45,300 bases of DNA from Sphingobacterium cavernae (GTDB taxonomy: Bacteria > Bacteroidota > Bacteroidia > Sphingobacteriales > Sphingobacteriaceae). The position numbers and the translations under genes were made by a program. Location of the stretch: the NCBI RefSeq assembly GCF_008520265.1, contig NZ_VIQM01000038.1, positions 1-45,300 of the forward strand, given 5' to 3'. The stretch's first letter is position 1. Each line of letters starts with the position of its first letter. Below the pieces are notes generated by a model, which made no database searches, was not told the DNA's origin, and worked only from the letters and a program-made list of their open reading frames with translations. Below, in pieces: positions 8,912 through 17,313 of this stretch.

Positions 8912-9790
8912 ATGTCAGTGATAGAACAAGGCTCTCCAAGAAAAAAAACAAAATCAGTATATATTTCCACTGTGATTAGTATCGCATTGGTATTACTTAT
9001 GACAGGTCTTTTAGGTTTAATTTTAGTACATGCTAAGAACCTTTCGAAATATGTAAAAGAAAACATCGTTTTAAATGTCATTGTCAACGATAATGTCAAT
9101 GAAGGTGATGTACTTTCTTTACAAAAAGATTTAGAAAAAGAAGAGTACGTACTGCGTACAGAATATGTGTCCAAAGAATTAGCAGCGAAAAACCTAAAAG
9201 AAGATTTAGGTGAAGACTTCGTCGAGTATTTGGGGTCTAATCCATTGCTACCTTCGATTGATATTTACCTGAAAGAACAATATGCAAATGCAGACAGTAT
9301 TCAACCTTTTATTGATAAAGTTGCACAGAATAGTCGCGTAAAAGAAATTGTTTACCAAGAATCATTGATCGATATGGTAAACAAAAACATACGAATTATA
9401 TCAATAGTGGTTTTGGCATTTGCCGTTATCTTGTTAGTTATTGCAGTTGCATTGATAAACAATACCATTCGTTTGGCAATCTATTCGCAACGCTTCTTAA
9501 TCAAGAGCATGCAATTGATCGGTGCAACCAAAAGCTTTATCCGTAAGCCATATATTATTTATGGAATTATTCACGGTTTAATTGGTGCTTTAATCGCTAT
9601 TTTATTGTTGATTTTCACCTTACAATTTGCGCAAAAGCAAGTTCCTGAATTAATATTCTTACAGAACTGGGCTCAATTTGTGGCAATTTTTATAGCGGTA
9701 GTAGGTTTAGGAATTTTAATATCTGCATTAAGCACCTACTTTGCTGTCACTAAATATTTGAAAGCTAAATCAAATAGCCTTTACAATTAA
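8912..9790 (+). CDS. ftsX: cell division protein FtsX
   Basis: 292 residues, inner-membrane subunit of the FtsEX complex, which couples cytoplasmic ATPase activity to control of peptidoglycan hydrolases during division. The topology fits: one membrane helix at about 18-40, an extracytoplasmic domain to about 155, then three helices in the C-terminal FtsX domain (about 160-183, 215-240, 252-278), with SMQLIGATKSFIRKPY before the second of these. ftsE is not adjacent, which is common in this phylum. It starts a plus-strand run of ftsX, DUF3098, uppP, truB and ribF that I recognise as a conserved Bacteroidota order. Confidence 0.93.
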   Translation: MSVIEQGSPRKKTKSVYISTVISIALVLLMTGLLGLILVHAKNLSKYVKENIVLNVIVNDNVNEGDVLSLQKDLEKEEYVLRTEYVSKELAAKNLKEDLGEDFVEYLGSNPLLPSIDIYLKEQYANADSIQPFIDKVAQNSRVKEIVYQESLIDMVNKNIRIISIVVLAFAVILLVIAVALINNTIRLAIYSQRFLIKSMQLIGATKSFIRKPYIIYGIIHGLIGALIAILLLIFTLQFAQKQVPELIFLQNWAQFVAIFIAVVGLGILISALSTYFAVTKYLKAKSNSLYN

Positions 9791-9828
9791 TCAAAAAACA
9801 ATAGTTAACCAACTCAGATATACACATT

Positions 9829-10056
9829 ATGTCGGAAAATAAAACTATAAACCCGAAAAAGAACACAGGATTTGTATTTCAAAAACTGAACTATCAAATC
9901 TTTATCGCTAGTATCATTGTCGTTATCATTGGATTCATTTTGATGATGGGTACAGAAGACATTTACAGTTTCACGAAAATCACTTTAGCACCTTTAGTCG
10001 TAGTTTTAGGCTTTGCACTAGGATTCGTTGCTATTTTATACAAACCTAAAAAATAA
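9829..10056 (+). CDS. DUF3098 small membrane protein
   Basis: 75 residues with two membrane helices (about 24-42 and 53-70) separated by the short loop GTEDIYSFTKIT, and basic ends. Sequence and position between ftsX and uppP match the DUF3098 family of Bacteroidota. Function is unknown; the conserved neighbourhood suggests a link to envelope growth or division, which is inference only. It lies 38 bp after ftsX and 14 bp before uppP, so it is probably in the same transcript. Confidence 0.85.
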   Translation: MSENKTINPKKNTGFVFQKLNYQIFIASIIVVIIGFILMMGTEDIYSFTKITLAPLVVVLGFALGFVAILYKPKK

Positions 10057-10070
10057 ATTACACCTTACCA

Positions 10071-10886
10071 ATGGATTACATTCAAGCTATAATTATAGCT
10101 ATCGTAGAAGGACTTACCGAATACTTGCCGATCTCTTCAACAGCACACATGGGTTTCACAGCTGCCTTATTGGGCATGGAAGAAACCGAATACCTTAAAA
10201 TGTTTCAAGTTTCTATTCAATTTGGTGCTATATTATCGATAGTTGTACTTTATTGGAAAAAATTCTTTGACATCAACAACCTTCAATTATACCTTAAACT
10301 AGCAATTGCAGTAATTCCTGCATTGGTATTAGGTAAACTATTTGATGACAAGATAGAAGCTGTATTAGGTAATCAGATTGCTATTTCTTCAGTACTTGTA
10401 TTGGGTGGCGTTGTTTTATTGTTTGTTGACAAATGGTTTAAGAATCCTGTAATCACGGACGAAAAGGATATTCCAATTAAAAAAGCATTAATCATCGGTT
10501 TTTGGCAATGTCTGGCGATGATGCCAGGAACATCTCGCTCCGCTGCATCCATCATTGGTGGGTTGACACAAGGATTAAGTCGTAAAGCGGCTGCAGAATT
10601 TTCGTTCTTTTTGGCTGTGCCTACGATGTTAGCTGTAACAGTTTATTCCGTTTTTGTAAAAACTTGGGGTGAAGGCACAGCAAATGCACAAAAAGGATAC
10701 GAAATGATTTTGGAAAACAACCAAACAATCACAGCATTTGTAATCGGAAATGTGGTTGCTTTTATTGTGGCATTAATAGCTGTTAAAACATTTATTTCGG
10801 TATTAACAAAATACGGGTTTAAAGTGTGGGGATGGTACAGAATTATTATTGGAATTGGATTATTAATCTTTTTCTGGCAACAATAA
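10071..10886 (+). CDS. uppP: undecaprenyl-diphosphatase
   Basis: 271 residues, polytopic membrane enzyme of the BacA/UppP family that dephosphorylates undecaprenyl pyrophosphate and recycles the lipid carrier for peptidoglycan and O-antigen synthesis. Both signature motifs are present: VEGLTEYLPISSTAHM (about 12-27, with the E and H expected in the active site) and PGTSRSAASIIGG (about 152-164, with Arg156). Six to eight hydrophobic segments are visible. It follows DUF3098 by 14 bp. About 105 bp with a new promoter separate it from truB. Loss or overproduction changes bacitracin sensitivity in other species. Confidence 0.96.
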   Translation: MDYIQAIIIAIVEGLTEYLPISSTAHMGFTAALLGMEETEYLKMFQVSIQFGAILSIVVLYWKKFFDINNLQLYLKLAIAVIPALVLGKLFDDKIEAVLGNQIAISSVLVLGGVVLLFVDKWFKNPVITDEKDIPIKKALIIGFWQCLAMMPGTSRSAASIIGGLTQGLSRKAAAEFSFFLAVPTMLAVTVYSVFVKTWGEGTANAQKGYEMILENNQTITAFVIGNVVAFIVALIAVKTFISVLTKYGFKVWGWYRIIIGIGLLIFFWQQ

Positions 10887-10932
10887 TTGGGAGTTAATCT
10901 CCAACCTACCTTACGATATTACATTTATTTCG

Positions 10933-10940
10933 TATTTTTG
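10933..10940 (+). promoter_or_regulatory. -7 box for truB-ribF
   Basis: TATTTTTG followed by C, a full match to TAnnTTTG, 51 bp before truB. The transcript would begin close to 10947, at the base of the hairpin at 10947-10981. Confidence 0.6.
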
Positions 10941-10946
10941 CATCAT

Positions 10947-10981
10947 CAATCCTTGTATGAATAATTTTTATACAAGGATTG
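10947..10981 (+). promoter_or_regulatory. 5'-leader hairpin of the truB mRNA
   Basis: Arms CAATCCTTGTAT (10947-10958) and ATACAAGGATTG (10970-10981) form a perfect 12-bp stem with an 11-nt A/T-rich loop. It is not followed by a T-run, so it is not an obvious terminator for uppP. It would be the very 5' end of the truB-ribF transcript and ends 10 bp before the truB ATG. Possible roles are mRNA protection or translational control. Confidence 0.6.
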
Positions 10982-10991
10982 AACACTTATA

Positions 10992-11717
10992 ATGGAAAAT
11001 ACAAACTCTACACATAAATCATTCGCCTTTGCAGAAGGCGAACTTCTTTTAGTCGATAAACCACTTACTTGGACAAGTTTTGATGTCGTTGGCAAATTGC
11101 GAAATACGATGAAGCCATTGAAATTGAAAGTTGGTCATGCTGGTACTTTAGACCCATTGGCATCTGGCTTACTAATTGTCTGTACCGGTAAGTTGACGAA
11201 GAAAATCGATTCGTTTCAAGCTGAAGACAAGGAGTACACAGGTACAATTACATTGGGGGCTACTACCCCATCTTATGATTTGGAAACAGAAATCGACCAA
11301 ACCTTTGATACTTCTGCTATCACAGAAGATCAAATCATTGCGACAGCAAAAACTTTTGAAGGCGATATCGAACAATTTCCCCCTGCGCATTCGGCATTAA
11401 AAATCAATGGCGAACGTGTTTATGAGAAGGCAAGACGCGGTGAAGATGTAGAGTTAAAAGCTCGTAAAGTAACTGTTACTTCCTTTGAAATTGAAAAAAT
11501 TGAAATGCCACATGTACATTTCAAAATTAAATGTTCGAAAGGCACTTACATTCGCTCGATAGCCAATGATTTTGGAAAAGCATTGAATAACGGCTCACAC
11601 TTATCCAGTTTGCGCCGTACGATGAGTGGAGATTTTCATGTTGATAATGCATGGAATCTTGAAGAATTGATTGAAGCAATCAGAGCACATAAAGCTTCCA
11701 CACTAGAAACTGTATAG
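10992..11717 (+). CDS. truB: tRNA pseudouridine-55 synthase TruB
   Basis: 241 residues; converts U55 in the T-loop of tRNAs to pseudouridine. The catalytic motif GHAGTLDPLASGLL contains the nucleophile Asp54, preceded by LLVDKPLTWTSFDVV. Other family motifs include GTITLGATTPSYDLE and SKGTYIRSIANDFG. The length is that of a short TruB without an extended C-terminal PUA domain, as usual in Bacteroidota. The gene has its own likely promoter and leader hairpin and lies 9 bp before ribF, a conserved pairing. Confidence 0.96.
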   Translation: MENTNSTHKSFAFAEGELLLVDKPLTWTSFDVVGKLRNTMKPLKLKVGHAGTLDPLASGLLIVCTGKLTKKIDSFQAEDKEYTGTITLGATTPSYDLETEIDQTFDTSAITEDQIIATAKTFEGDIEQFPPAHSALKINGERVYEKARRGEDVELKARKVTVTSFEIEKIEMPHVHFKIKCSKGTYIRSIANDFGKALNNGSHLSSLRRTMSGDFHVDNAWNLEELIEAIRAHKASTLETV

Positions 11718-11726
11718 TATTATTCG

Positions 11727-12716
11727 ATGAAAATATATAGAAGCTTAGAAGAATTTGAGCCACTAGAAAATGCAATCGTTACCATCGGAACATTTGATGG
11801 TGTGCATATCGGTCATCAAAAAATACTTAAAAAATTGGTTGATTGTGCGAAAGATACAGGTGGCGAAACCGTCCTATTGACATTCTTTCCACATCCGCGA
11901 TTGATTATTAATCCTACGGATGAAAGTCTACGCTTGATTAATGATATTGAAGAAAAAGCGCATCAACTCGCGCTGTGTGGTTTGGATCATTTGATCATAA
12001 CGCCATTTACCCGAGATTTTTCAAATCTATCCCCTGAAGAATACATTCGAAATGTATTAGTTGAAAAATTAGGTACAAAGACTATAATTATCGGATACGA
12101 TCATCATTTTGGTAAAGATCGCAAGGGATCAATCAAGGATTTAGTACATTTCTCACACATCTTCGATTTTCAAGTTAAAGAAATCGCAAAGCAAGACATT
12201 GAGGACGTGGCTGTTTCTTCCACCCGTGTACGCGAGGCATTGATCAAAGGTGAAATAGATATTGCAAATAAATATTTAGGATATCCTTTTGAGTTGACAG
12301 GTACGGTCGAAAAAGGAGATCAGATTGGTCGCCAAATTGGTTTTCCAACAGCGAATCTTCATGTACATGAAGCACACAAATTGATTCCTGCGTACGGTAT
12401 ATACGCCGTTGAGGTGGACATATATCCAAGTGTTCCACAAATTGTATCAGGCGAATACATCGAGAATCCTATTATTAAAAAAGCCATAGGGATGTGTTAT
12501 ATTGGCACTCGACCTACAGTAGATGGCATGAATCGCAAAATTGAGGTTAATCTTTTAGATTTTGATGCAGATTTGTACAGTAGTACAGTCCGCATTCGTT
12601 TCAAAAAATTTATTCGTGGTGATGAAAGATATGATACATTAGAAGAACTTCAACAGCAAATAAAAATTGACGAGAAACAAATCAGAGCATACTTTGAAAG
12701 TACAGCTTCAAAATAA
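11727..12716 (+). CDS. ribF: bifunctional riboflavin kinase / FAD synthetase
   Basis: 329 residues; makes FMN from riboflavin and ATP, then FAD from FMN and ATP. The N-terminal nucleotidyltransferase domain shows TIGTFDGVHIGHQKIL (about 19-34) and VSSTRVREAL; the C-terminal kinase domain shows GRQIGFPTANL (GFPTANL at 205-211) and the family pattern around CYIGTRPTV and EVNLLDF. It follows truB by 9 bp and ends at a strong terminator. No FMN riboswitch is visible upstream; the leader hairpin before truB is too simple for one. Confidence 0.96.
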   Translation: MKIYRSLEEFEPLENAIVTIGTFDGVHIGHQKILKKLVDCAKDTGGETVLLTFFPHPRLIINPTDESLRLINDIEEKAHQLALCGLDHLIITPFTRDFSNLSPEEYIRNVLVEKLGTKTIIIGYDHHFGKDRKGSIKDLVHFSHIFDFQVKEIAKQDIEDVAVSSTRVREALIKGEIDIANKYLGYPFELTGTVEKGDQIGRQIGFPTANLHVHEAHKLIPAYGIYAVEVDIYPSVPQIVSGEYIENPIIKKAIGMCYIGTRPTVDGMNRKIEVNLLDFDADLYSSTVRIRFKKFIRGDERYDTLEELQQQIKIDEKQIRAYFESTASK

Positions 12717-12722
12717 AAACAG

Positions 12723-12752
12723 AAAAGCCTTAATCTCACGATTAAGGCTTTT
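12723..12752. terminator. bidirectional terminator after ribF
   Basis: Arms AAAAGCCTTAAT (12723-12734) and ATTAAGGCTTTT (12741-12752) with a 6-nt loop; T-runs on both strands serve ribF and the convergent gene ending at 12777. Confidence 0.88.
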
Positions 12753-12776
12753 TAACTAACCAACTAATAAACTATA

Positions 12777-13277
12777 TTAACCTACTCTACGATCACGTTC
12801 TACTTTTTTACCTTCTATTCTACGTTTTGAATCGCCACGACGCTCAAAATTTTTCTTACGATCCTCACCTCTTTTGAAAGAGTGATCTCCACGTTTTGCA
12901 AACTTCTCTTTCCAAATTTCCTTTTGCTCAGGCGTCAAGATTTTTTCAAATTTTTCACGTTGAGCTAAACGTTCTTTACGAGCTTGTTCGCGCTCTTTTT
13001 GTCTTATTTCGTGCTGTTTTTTAAATTTATTTGCCTGATCCAATTGCAACTTGTAAATATCATTACGTTGCTTTGATGTCAAACTAAGTTCCTTTTCAAG
13101 CTTTTCTGTACGCTTTTCAGCAATTTGTTCTGGGCTTAATTTAACCATATCTTTGCGTACATATTCCTTACGTACATAAGATTTTTTATCAGAATTAGGT
13201 TTCTTTATACCCTCTTGAGCTAGAGCTCCAAAACTAATACCTGATAATACTATTGCTAATGATAAAAACTTTTTCAT
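12777..13277 (-). CDS. Spy/CpxP-like basic periplasmic protein
   Basis: About 166 residues with a signal peptide (MKKFLSLAIVLSGISFGALAQ). The mature part is highly charged and predicted helical, with repeated LTxxQ-like motifs (LSPEQIAEK, LTSKQRNDIYKLQLDQ, LTPEQKEIWKEKFAKRG). These are the hallmark of Spy/CpxP-type periplasmic chaperones and LTXXQ proteins. The last 35 residues are very rich in Arg and Lys. I chose the ATG at 13277 because GGGAG lies just upstream and the signal peptide then starts correctly; an in-frame ATG at 13301 would add eight residues. Role inferred: binding unfolded envelope proteins. It stands alone. Confidence 0.68.
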   Translation of the reverse strand: MKKFLSLAIVLSGISFGALAQEGIKKPNSDKKSYVRKEYVRKDMVKLSPEQIAEKRTEKLEKELSLTSKQRNDIYKLQLDQANKFKKQHEIRQKEREQARKERLAQREKFEKILTPEQKEIWKEKFAKRGDHSFKRGEDRKKNFERRGDSKRRIEGKKVERDRRVG

Positions 13278-13686
13278 TTTATTGTTCTCCCTTCTTTTCA
13301 ATTATAAACTTTATACTACAATAGATGCGAAAACAATCAAATTGTTTAATTTGAGTTTAGTTAAAAATTGTTAAGAAGAAAAAAGGGAAATTTTGGGATG
13401 GTCTATAAACAAAAAATGCTTTCATCTCGAAAAGCACATCATTTTAATTTTTAACTTTCATCAGAAAGTTAACTTCTTGTTAACGTTTCTGACTTTTTGT
13501 TTGTTCTGTTTTGGTTGGTTGTTCTACGAATCCCCAGTTAGTCACATAGTACATATACGGGCTTCTTGTCAATAAAGATTTTTTTTCTTTTTGTTTTCTT
13601 ATCATATTTTACCTTTCTTTTAATCATTTGTTGTATAAACAACAATAACCGAGCCAAACATGTTTTACTGACACAAGCAGCTATTT
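13278..13686. other. non-coding gap with two small inverted repeats
   Basis: No convincing gene. A perfect 9-bp stem with 4-nt loop lies at 13451-13472 (TTAACTTTC / GAAAGTTAA) and a 7-bp stem with loop ATAA at 13628-13645 (TTGTTGT / ACAACAA). The latter could end the operon that stops at 13687. The plus strand is strikingly T-rich between them. Confidence 0.5.
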
Positions 13687-14808
13687 CTAGCCTGTTGCAA
13701 CAAAATAAATAACCAAAATGGCTAATATACTAAGTACTAAAAAAAATATTTTCCAAAAACTATACGGGCGATCGCCATATACTCTACCCGAAAAAGCATT
13801 AATCAACACACTATAAGTTTTGTTTTTATATTGATAAGAAGACATATACAAAGGCAACAAGATATAACGCAAAGTTACATCACTAATTTCTGTCTCGTAA
13901 TCTCCAATACGCTGTTCGTCACCTCCTATATCACGACGAATCCAAAATTGTACTTCACTATCAATTACCTCTTGCGCTCGTTCAAAACCATAGTAATGGT
14001 CTTTTTGGAATGTTTGCGCAAGAAAACCACTTAAATATTGTTCATCAAAGGGAACAAGCTTCTCTAAATTCCATGAATTGACTTTATCCGAATTTGCTTG
14101 TGTAAGAGAAGTCGAGGCGCAAATAAGAATATCATTCAATTGCCCCGACACTGTACCGGATGCATAACTCCATCTCGTCTTTCGATCTTGAACGGTACGC
14201 GATTTTCCATTTCCATCACGAACTGTTCTATTTACATAGTAATAATCCCCTCGCTCCCCTTCATAATCCGACGCTACATACGCATTATAACTCCAATACG
14301 GTATATACACTCCTTTCAAGCCATTGACAGAATGTGCGTCCAAAACATACTTCAAATCATTGGGTGCAAACCAAAGTGTCTTTCCCCAGTTTTTGAGATT
14401 AGTTAAAGCCAATTTGTAATCAATTCCAAAGGGCAATACTGCATTTGGTCGAATGACACGTTCGGTATGGTGATCAATTACCAACGGAGAGGCACAAAAT
14501 GGACAGTTTGTCGAGACAATGTGCGCATCCAGCGTTGTATTAGCACCACAATTGCTACAACTCGCAACTTCGGCTTCTTGATGTAATACCTCATCTTGCT
14601 TATCCGCAATACTTGCTGAATAATCATCAATCGGTATAGGTGTCAAATCCACGGTAAGTTGTGCTGCATCATATTTTGGGATCTCATTTTTTTGACCACA
14701 ATATGTACACAACAAAAAAGATGTGCCTGGCAAATAATGTAATGGTGCAGCACAGCCCGCACATCGTAAATTTTTCTTTACTTCTGTTGTTTTATCTTCG
14801 AAAGACAT
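13687..14808 (-). CDS. double zinc-ribbon membrane protein
   Basis: 373 residues. Two zinc-ribbon-like cysteine sets are visible: CAGC…CTYC (16, 19, 34, 37) and CSNC…CPFC (84, 87, 102, 105). A conserved globular region follows (FGIDYKLALTNLKNWGKTLWFAPNDLK, GVYIPYWSYNAYV), then a late segment LLPLYMSSYQYKNKTYSVLINAFSGRVYGDRPYS and a single C-terminal membrane helix at about 350-370. This layout recurs in proteins annotated as TFIIB-type zinc-ribbon or primosomal N'-like in Bacteroidota. No enzymatic motif is seen. It starts 15 bp after the SPFH-GYF gene, so the two probably act together at the membrane. Confidence 0.7.
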   Translation of the reverse strand: MSFEDKTTEVKKNLRCAGCAAPLHYLPGTSFLLCTYCGQKNEIPKYDAAQLTVDLTPIPIDDYSASIADKQDEVLHQEAEVASCSNCGANTTLDAHIVSTNCPFCASPLVIDHHTERVIRPNAVLPFGIDYKLALTNLKNWGKTLWFAPNDLKYVLDAHSVNGLKGVYIPYWSYNAYVASDYEGERGDYYYVNRTVRDGNGKSRTVQDRKTRWSYASGTVSGQLNDILICASTSLTQANSDKVNSWNLEKLVPFDEQYLSGFLAQTFQKDHYYGFERAQEVIDSEVQFWIRRDIGGDEQRIGDYETEISDVTLRYILLPLYMSSYQYKNKTYSVLINAFSGRVYGDRPYSFWKIFFLVLSILAILVIYFVATG

Positions 14809-14823
14809 AAAATTCCAAACGTA

Positions 14824-15960
14824 TTAAGCTCCTGGTATTGGAGGTGGTGTATTTTGGAATAAAGAAGCTAGTTCTGCATTTTCTCCAGCTTTTTCCCAAG
14901 CCGCTAAGCCAGCATACCAAACCAAAGTCTCTTTTTGAATTGCGCCAGAAGTAACTAACCTTTGTACTTCACTTGATGACACTGGACCTTGTTGCTGACC
15001 CTGAGACACATAGAAAATACTTTTTTGCTGTTGCTCTGGAAGAGGTGGAGGTACAGCTGCTCCAGACTGCTGAGGGGAGGTATTTCCTTCAAATTTACGT
15101 TCTTGAAAAACATTGCCCATTTGTCCCATCATGCCCATACCAAGCCCTGCTCCCATTCCAGCGCCCATGATGCCACCGCCATTTGGATTTTCGGCAGCTT
15201 TCTCCATAGAGTTTGCTGCTTGGAATTGAGCAAAAGCCCCCATATCACCAACTATGCCCATGCTACTTCGCTTATCCAAAATTTTCTCAACTTCTTCTGG
15301 TAAGGAAATATTCTCAATCAAAAATTTGTTTAGGTTTAAGCCAATTTCATTAAACTCTGGACTAATCTTATCCTGAATAACTTTAGAAACTTCGTCGTAG
15401 TTGGAAGCTAAATCCAAAACTGGAATTTTCGATTCTGCAATAGCATCCATACCGCGTGCAACAGCCAGATTACGCAATTGTTCATTGATATGATCTACGG
15501 AGAAATCCGGATTTGTAGCAGCTATTTCTTTTAGAAATATTGCTGGATCTTTTACACTAAATGCATAATTTCCAAATGCACGTAAACGAACTGGTCCAAA
15601 CTCTGCATCTCGCAACATAATTGGGTTTTTCGTTCCCCATTTTTGATTTGTAAACTGACGTAAACTCACGAAGAATACATCAGCTTTAAAAGGACTATTA
15701 AAACCATATTTCCATCCTCTTAAGGTGGTCATAATAGGCATATTTTGCGTATTGAGTTCGTATCTACCCGCAGTAAATACATCAGCGATTACGCCTTCAT
15801 TCATAAATACAGCAGCTTGACCTTCACGTACAGTCAGCTGTGCACCCATTTTTATTTCATTTTGATATCTCGGGAATTTCCAAACGATAGTATCTTGGGT
15901 ATTGTCAACCCATTCAATTATATCAATAAACTCATTGCGTAATTTGTTAAATAAGCTCAT
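14824..15960 (-). CDS. SPFH/Band-7 protein with C-terminal GYF_2 domain
   Basis: About 378 residues. The N-terminal half (LFNKLRNEFIDIIEW…DTIVWKFPRYQNEIKMGAQLTVREGQAAVFMNEG) is the SPFH family represented by B. subtilis YdjI ('virion core protein-like'). A Gly/Met-rich linker (around 260-285) and a Pro-rich stretch lead to a GYF_2 domain at the C-terminus (IFYVSQGQQQGPVSSSEVQRLVTSGAIQKETLVWYAGLAAWEKAGE), which usually binds proline-rich partners. SPFH proteins scaffold membrane microdomains. It leads a two-gene unit with the zinc-ribbon membrane protein. I prefer the start at 15960, since homologues begin M-x-LF-x-KLR; an in-frame ATG at 15972 adds four residues. Confidence 0.8.
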   Translation of the reverse strand: MSLFNKLRNEFIDIIEWVDNTQDTIVWKFPRYQNEIKMGAQLTVREGQAAVFMNEGVIADVFTAGRYELNTQNMPIMTTLRGWKYGFNSPFKADVFFVSLRQFTNQKWGTKNPIMLRDAEFGPVRLRAFGNYAFSVKDPAIFLKEIAATNPDFSVDHINEQLRNLAVARGMDAIAESKIPVLDLASNYDEVSKVIQDKISPEFNEIGLNLNKFLIENISLPEEVEKILDKRSSMGIVGDMGAFAQFQAANSMEKAAENPNGGGIMGAGMGAGLGMGMMGQMGNVFQERKFEGNTSPQQSGAAVPPPLPEQQQKSIFYVSQGQQQGPVSSSEVQRLVTSGAIQKETLVWYAGLAAWEKAGENAELASLFQNTPPPIPGA

Positions 15961-16033
15961 TTCTTTTTTCATTTAAGTTTATAACAACTTAAATATAAGA
16001 AAATGATTAACATAATAGATTAGTGATAAACAA

Positions 16034-16068
16034 AAAAAGCTCAACTTCAAATTGAAGTTGAGCTTTTT
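16034..16068 (-). terminator. terminator of the tRNA cluster
   Basis: Arms 16034-16048 and 16054-16068 pair perfectly over 15 bp (…AGCTCAACTTC / GAAGTTGAGCT…) with a U-run on the minus strand. It separates the tRNA genes from the SPFH gene downstream. Confidence 0.85.
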
Positions 16069-16074
16069 ATTTAG

Positions 16075-16147
<73 letters not shown>

Positions 16148-16155
16148 TTTTGGAG

Positions 16156-16236
16156 TGGAGGGAGAAGGATTCGAACCTTCGAAGCCGAAGCAACGGATTT
16201 ACAGTCCGTCCCATTTGACCGCTCTGGAACCCCTCC
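16156..16236 (-). tRNA. tRNA-Tyr(GTA)
   Basis: 81 nt with the long variable arm expected of bacterial tRNA-Tyr. Acceptor GGAGGGG/TCCCTCC, anticodon loop CTGTAAA (anticodon GTA), T-loop GTTCGAATCC, discriminator A. CCA is not encoded. It lies between two tRNA-Thr genes. Confidence 0.95.
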
Positions 16237-16259
16237 AGACCTGTGAATTCTCACATTTG

Positions 16260-16332
<73 letters not shown>

Positions 16333-16462
16333 GTACTGTTTAAGAACGTGCTGCAAATATCTAAACTTGAAATCAATATTCCAAACATTTAGAACCTTAA
16401 ATCTTCAGCTAAACAGTAATAAACTGAATATCAAATCAATTTTTTTATAATAATTTAAGATA

Positions 16463-17194
16463 TTATTGACCAAAACTCACTTTTACAGTGATATTGGCAG
16501 TCTTTGCGCGAGAAGTCGTATTAAATACACCGCCGTAAGAAAAGTCTTCGTTGTTATTTTGACCTGTAATTTGAAAAACACCTAGATCCGCTTTCAACAA
16601 TGATCCTAGACTACTTCCCGACTCTTTCGCGATATTCTCTGCTCTAGATTTTGCATTTTGTGAAGCTTCAGCAATCAATGCCAATTTCAAATCCTCCAAT
16701 TTGGAATAATAGTAATTTGGAGCATTAGATGCGAGCTCCACGCCTTGAGAAATTAGTCCTGAAATTTCGCGTGATGCATTATCTACTTTGTCCAAATCTC
16801 GAGATTCTACACTTACAGTCTGGTTCAAACTGTAACCTGTAAATGTATTAAAACTATTTCCGCGTTCATCAGTATGGTAACTAAAATCACGTATAATATT
16901 CACCGCATCAAATAGAATTTCACTTTCTTTTATGCCTTTTTGCACTAAAAAATTTTTGACCAAATCTCGGTCTTGACGCAATTGTTCTGAAGCTTCACTC
17001 AGATTCATTGACTTGCGGCTATAAGAAGCCGACCACTTCACAATATCAGACTCAAAATCCTTTTTGGCATTGCCGGTTACATTGATGGAATTGTTTACCT
17101 TGAATTTATATTTGTAGGCATTCCCCAAAATAAAAGCTGCCGCTATCACTGCAACAGCAGCTATGATACTTACGATTACGGTTGTAGATTTCAT
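16463..17194 (-). CDS. SIMPL domain (DUF541) protein
   Basis: 243 residues. An N-terminal hydrophobic segment (about 5-26) acts as signal anchor or signal peptide; the rest is a SIMPL/DUF541 domain with INVTGNAKKDFESDIVKWSASYS, SLNQTVSVESRDLDKV, LKLALIAEASQNAKSRAENIAKESGSSLGSLLKA and a closing KTANITVKVSFG strand. SIMPL proteins are envelope proteins of poorly known function; E. coli YggE is linked to oxidative stress tolerance. The gene is monocistronic, between the tRNA cluster and the divergent peptidase gene. Confidence 0.88.
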   Translation of the reverse strand: MKSTTVIVSIIAAVAVIAAAFILGNAYKYKFKVNNSINVTGNAKKDFESDIVKWSASYSRKSMNLSEASEQLRQDRDLVKNFLVQKGIKESEILFDAVNIIRDFSYHTDERGNSFNTFTGYSLNQTVSVESRDLDKVDNASREISGLISQGVELASNAPNYYYSKLEDLKLALIAEASQNAKSRAENIAKESGSSLGSLLKADLGVFQITGQNNNEDFSYGGVFNTTSRAKTANITVKVSFGQ

Positions 17195-17313
17195 AATTAT
17201 ATTTTCAATTTATGATATAACGTATACATTGTAATTAACGTGCCAAAATTGTTGCAAAAAGATAATTGTAGAATGTCTACTTTTATTGTTACAAATAATA
17301 TGGTATTATCCTA

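Noticed and set aside
10947..10981. Terminator for uppP
   Set aside because: The stem is strong, but no T-run follows and a promoter box lies directly upstream, so a leader hairpin of truB is the better reading.
10887..10991. FMN riboswitch before the ribF unit
   Set aside because: The leader is too short and consists of one simple hairpin; none of the conserved FMN riboswitch segments is visible.
13393..13575. 60-codon open frame in the gap downstream of the zinc-ribbon gene
   Set aside because: Low-complexity, T-rich sequence reading mostly Phe and Leu, crossing an inverted repeat, with no start signal or family resemblance.
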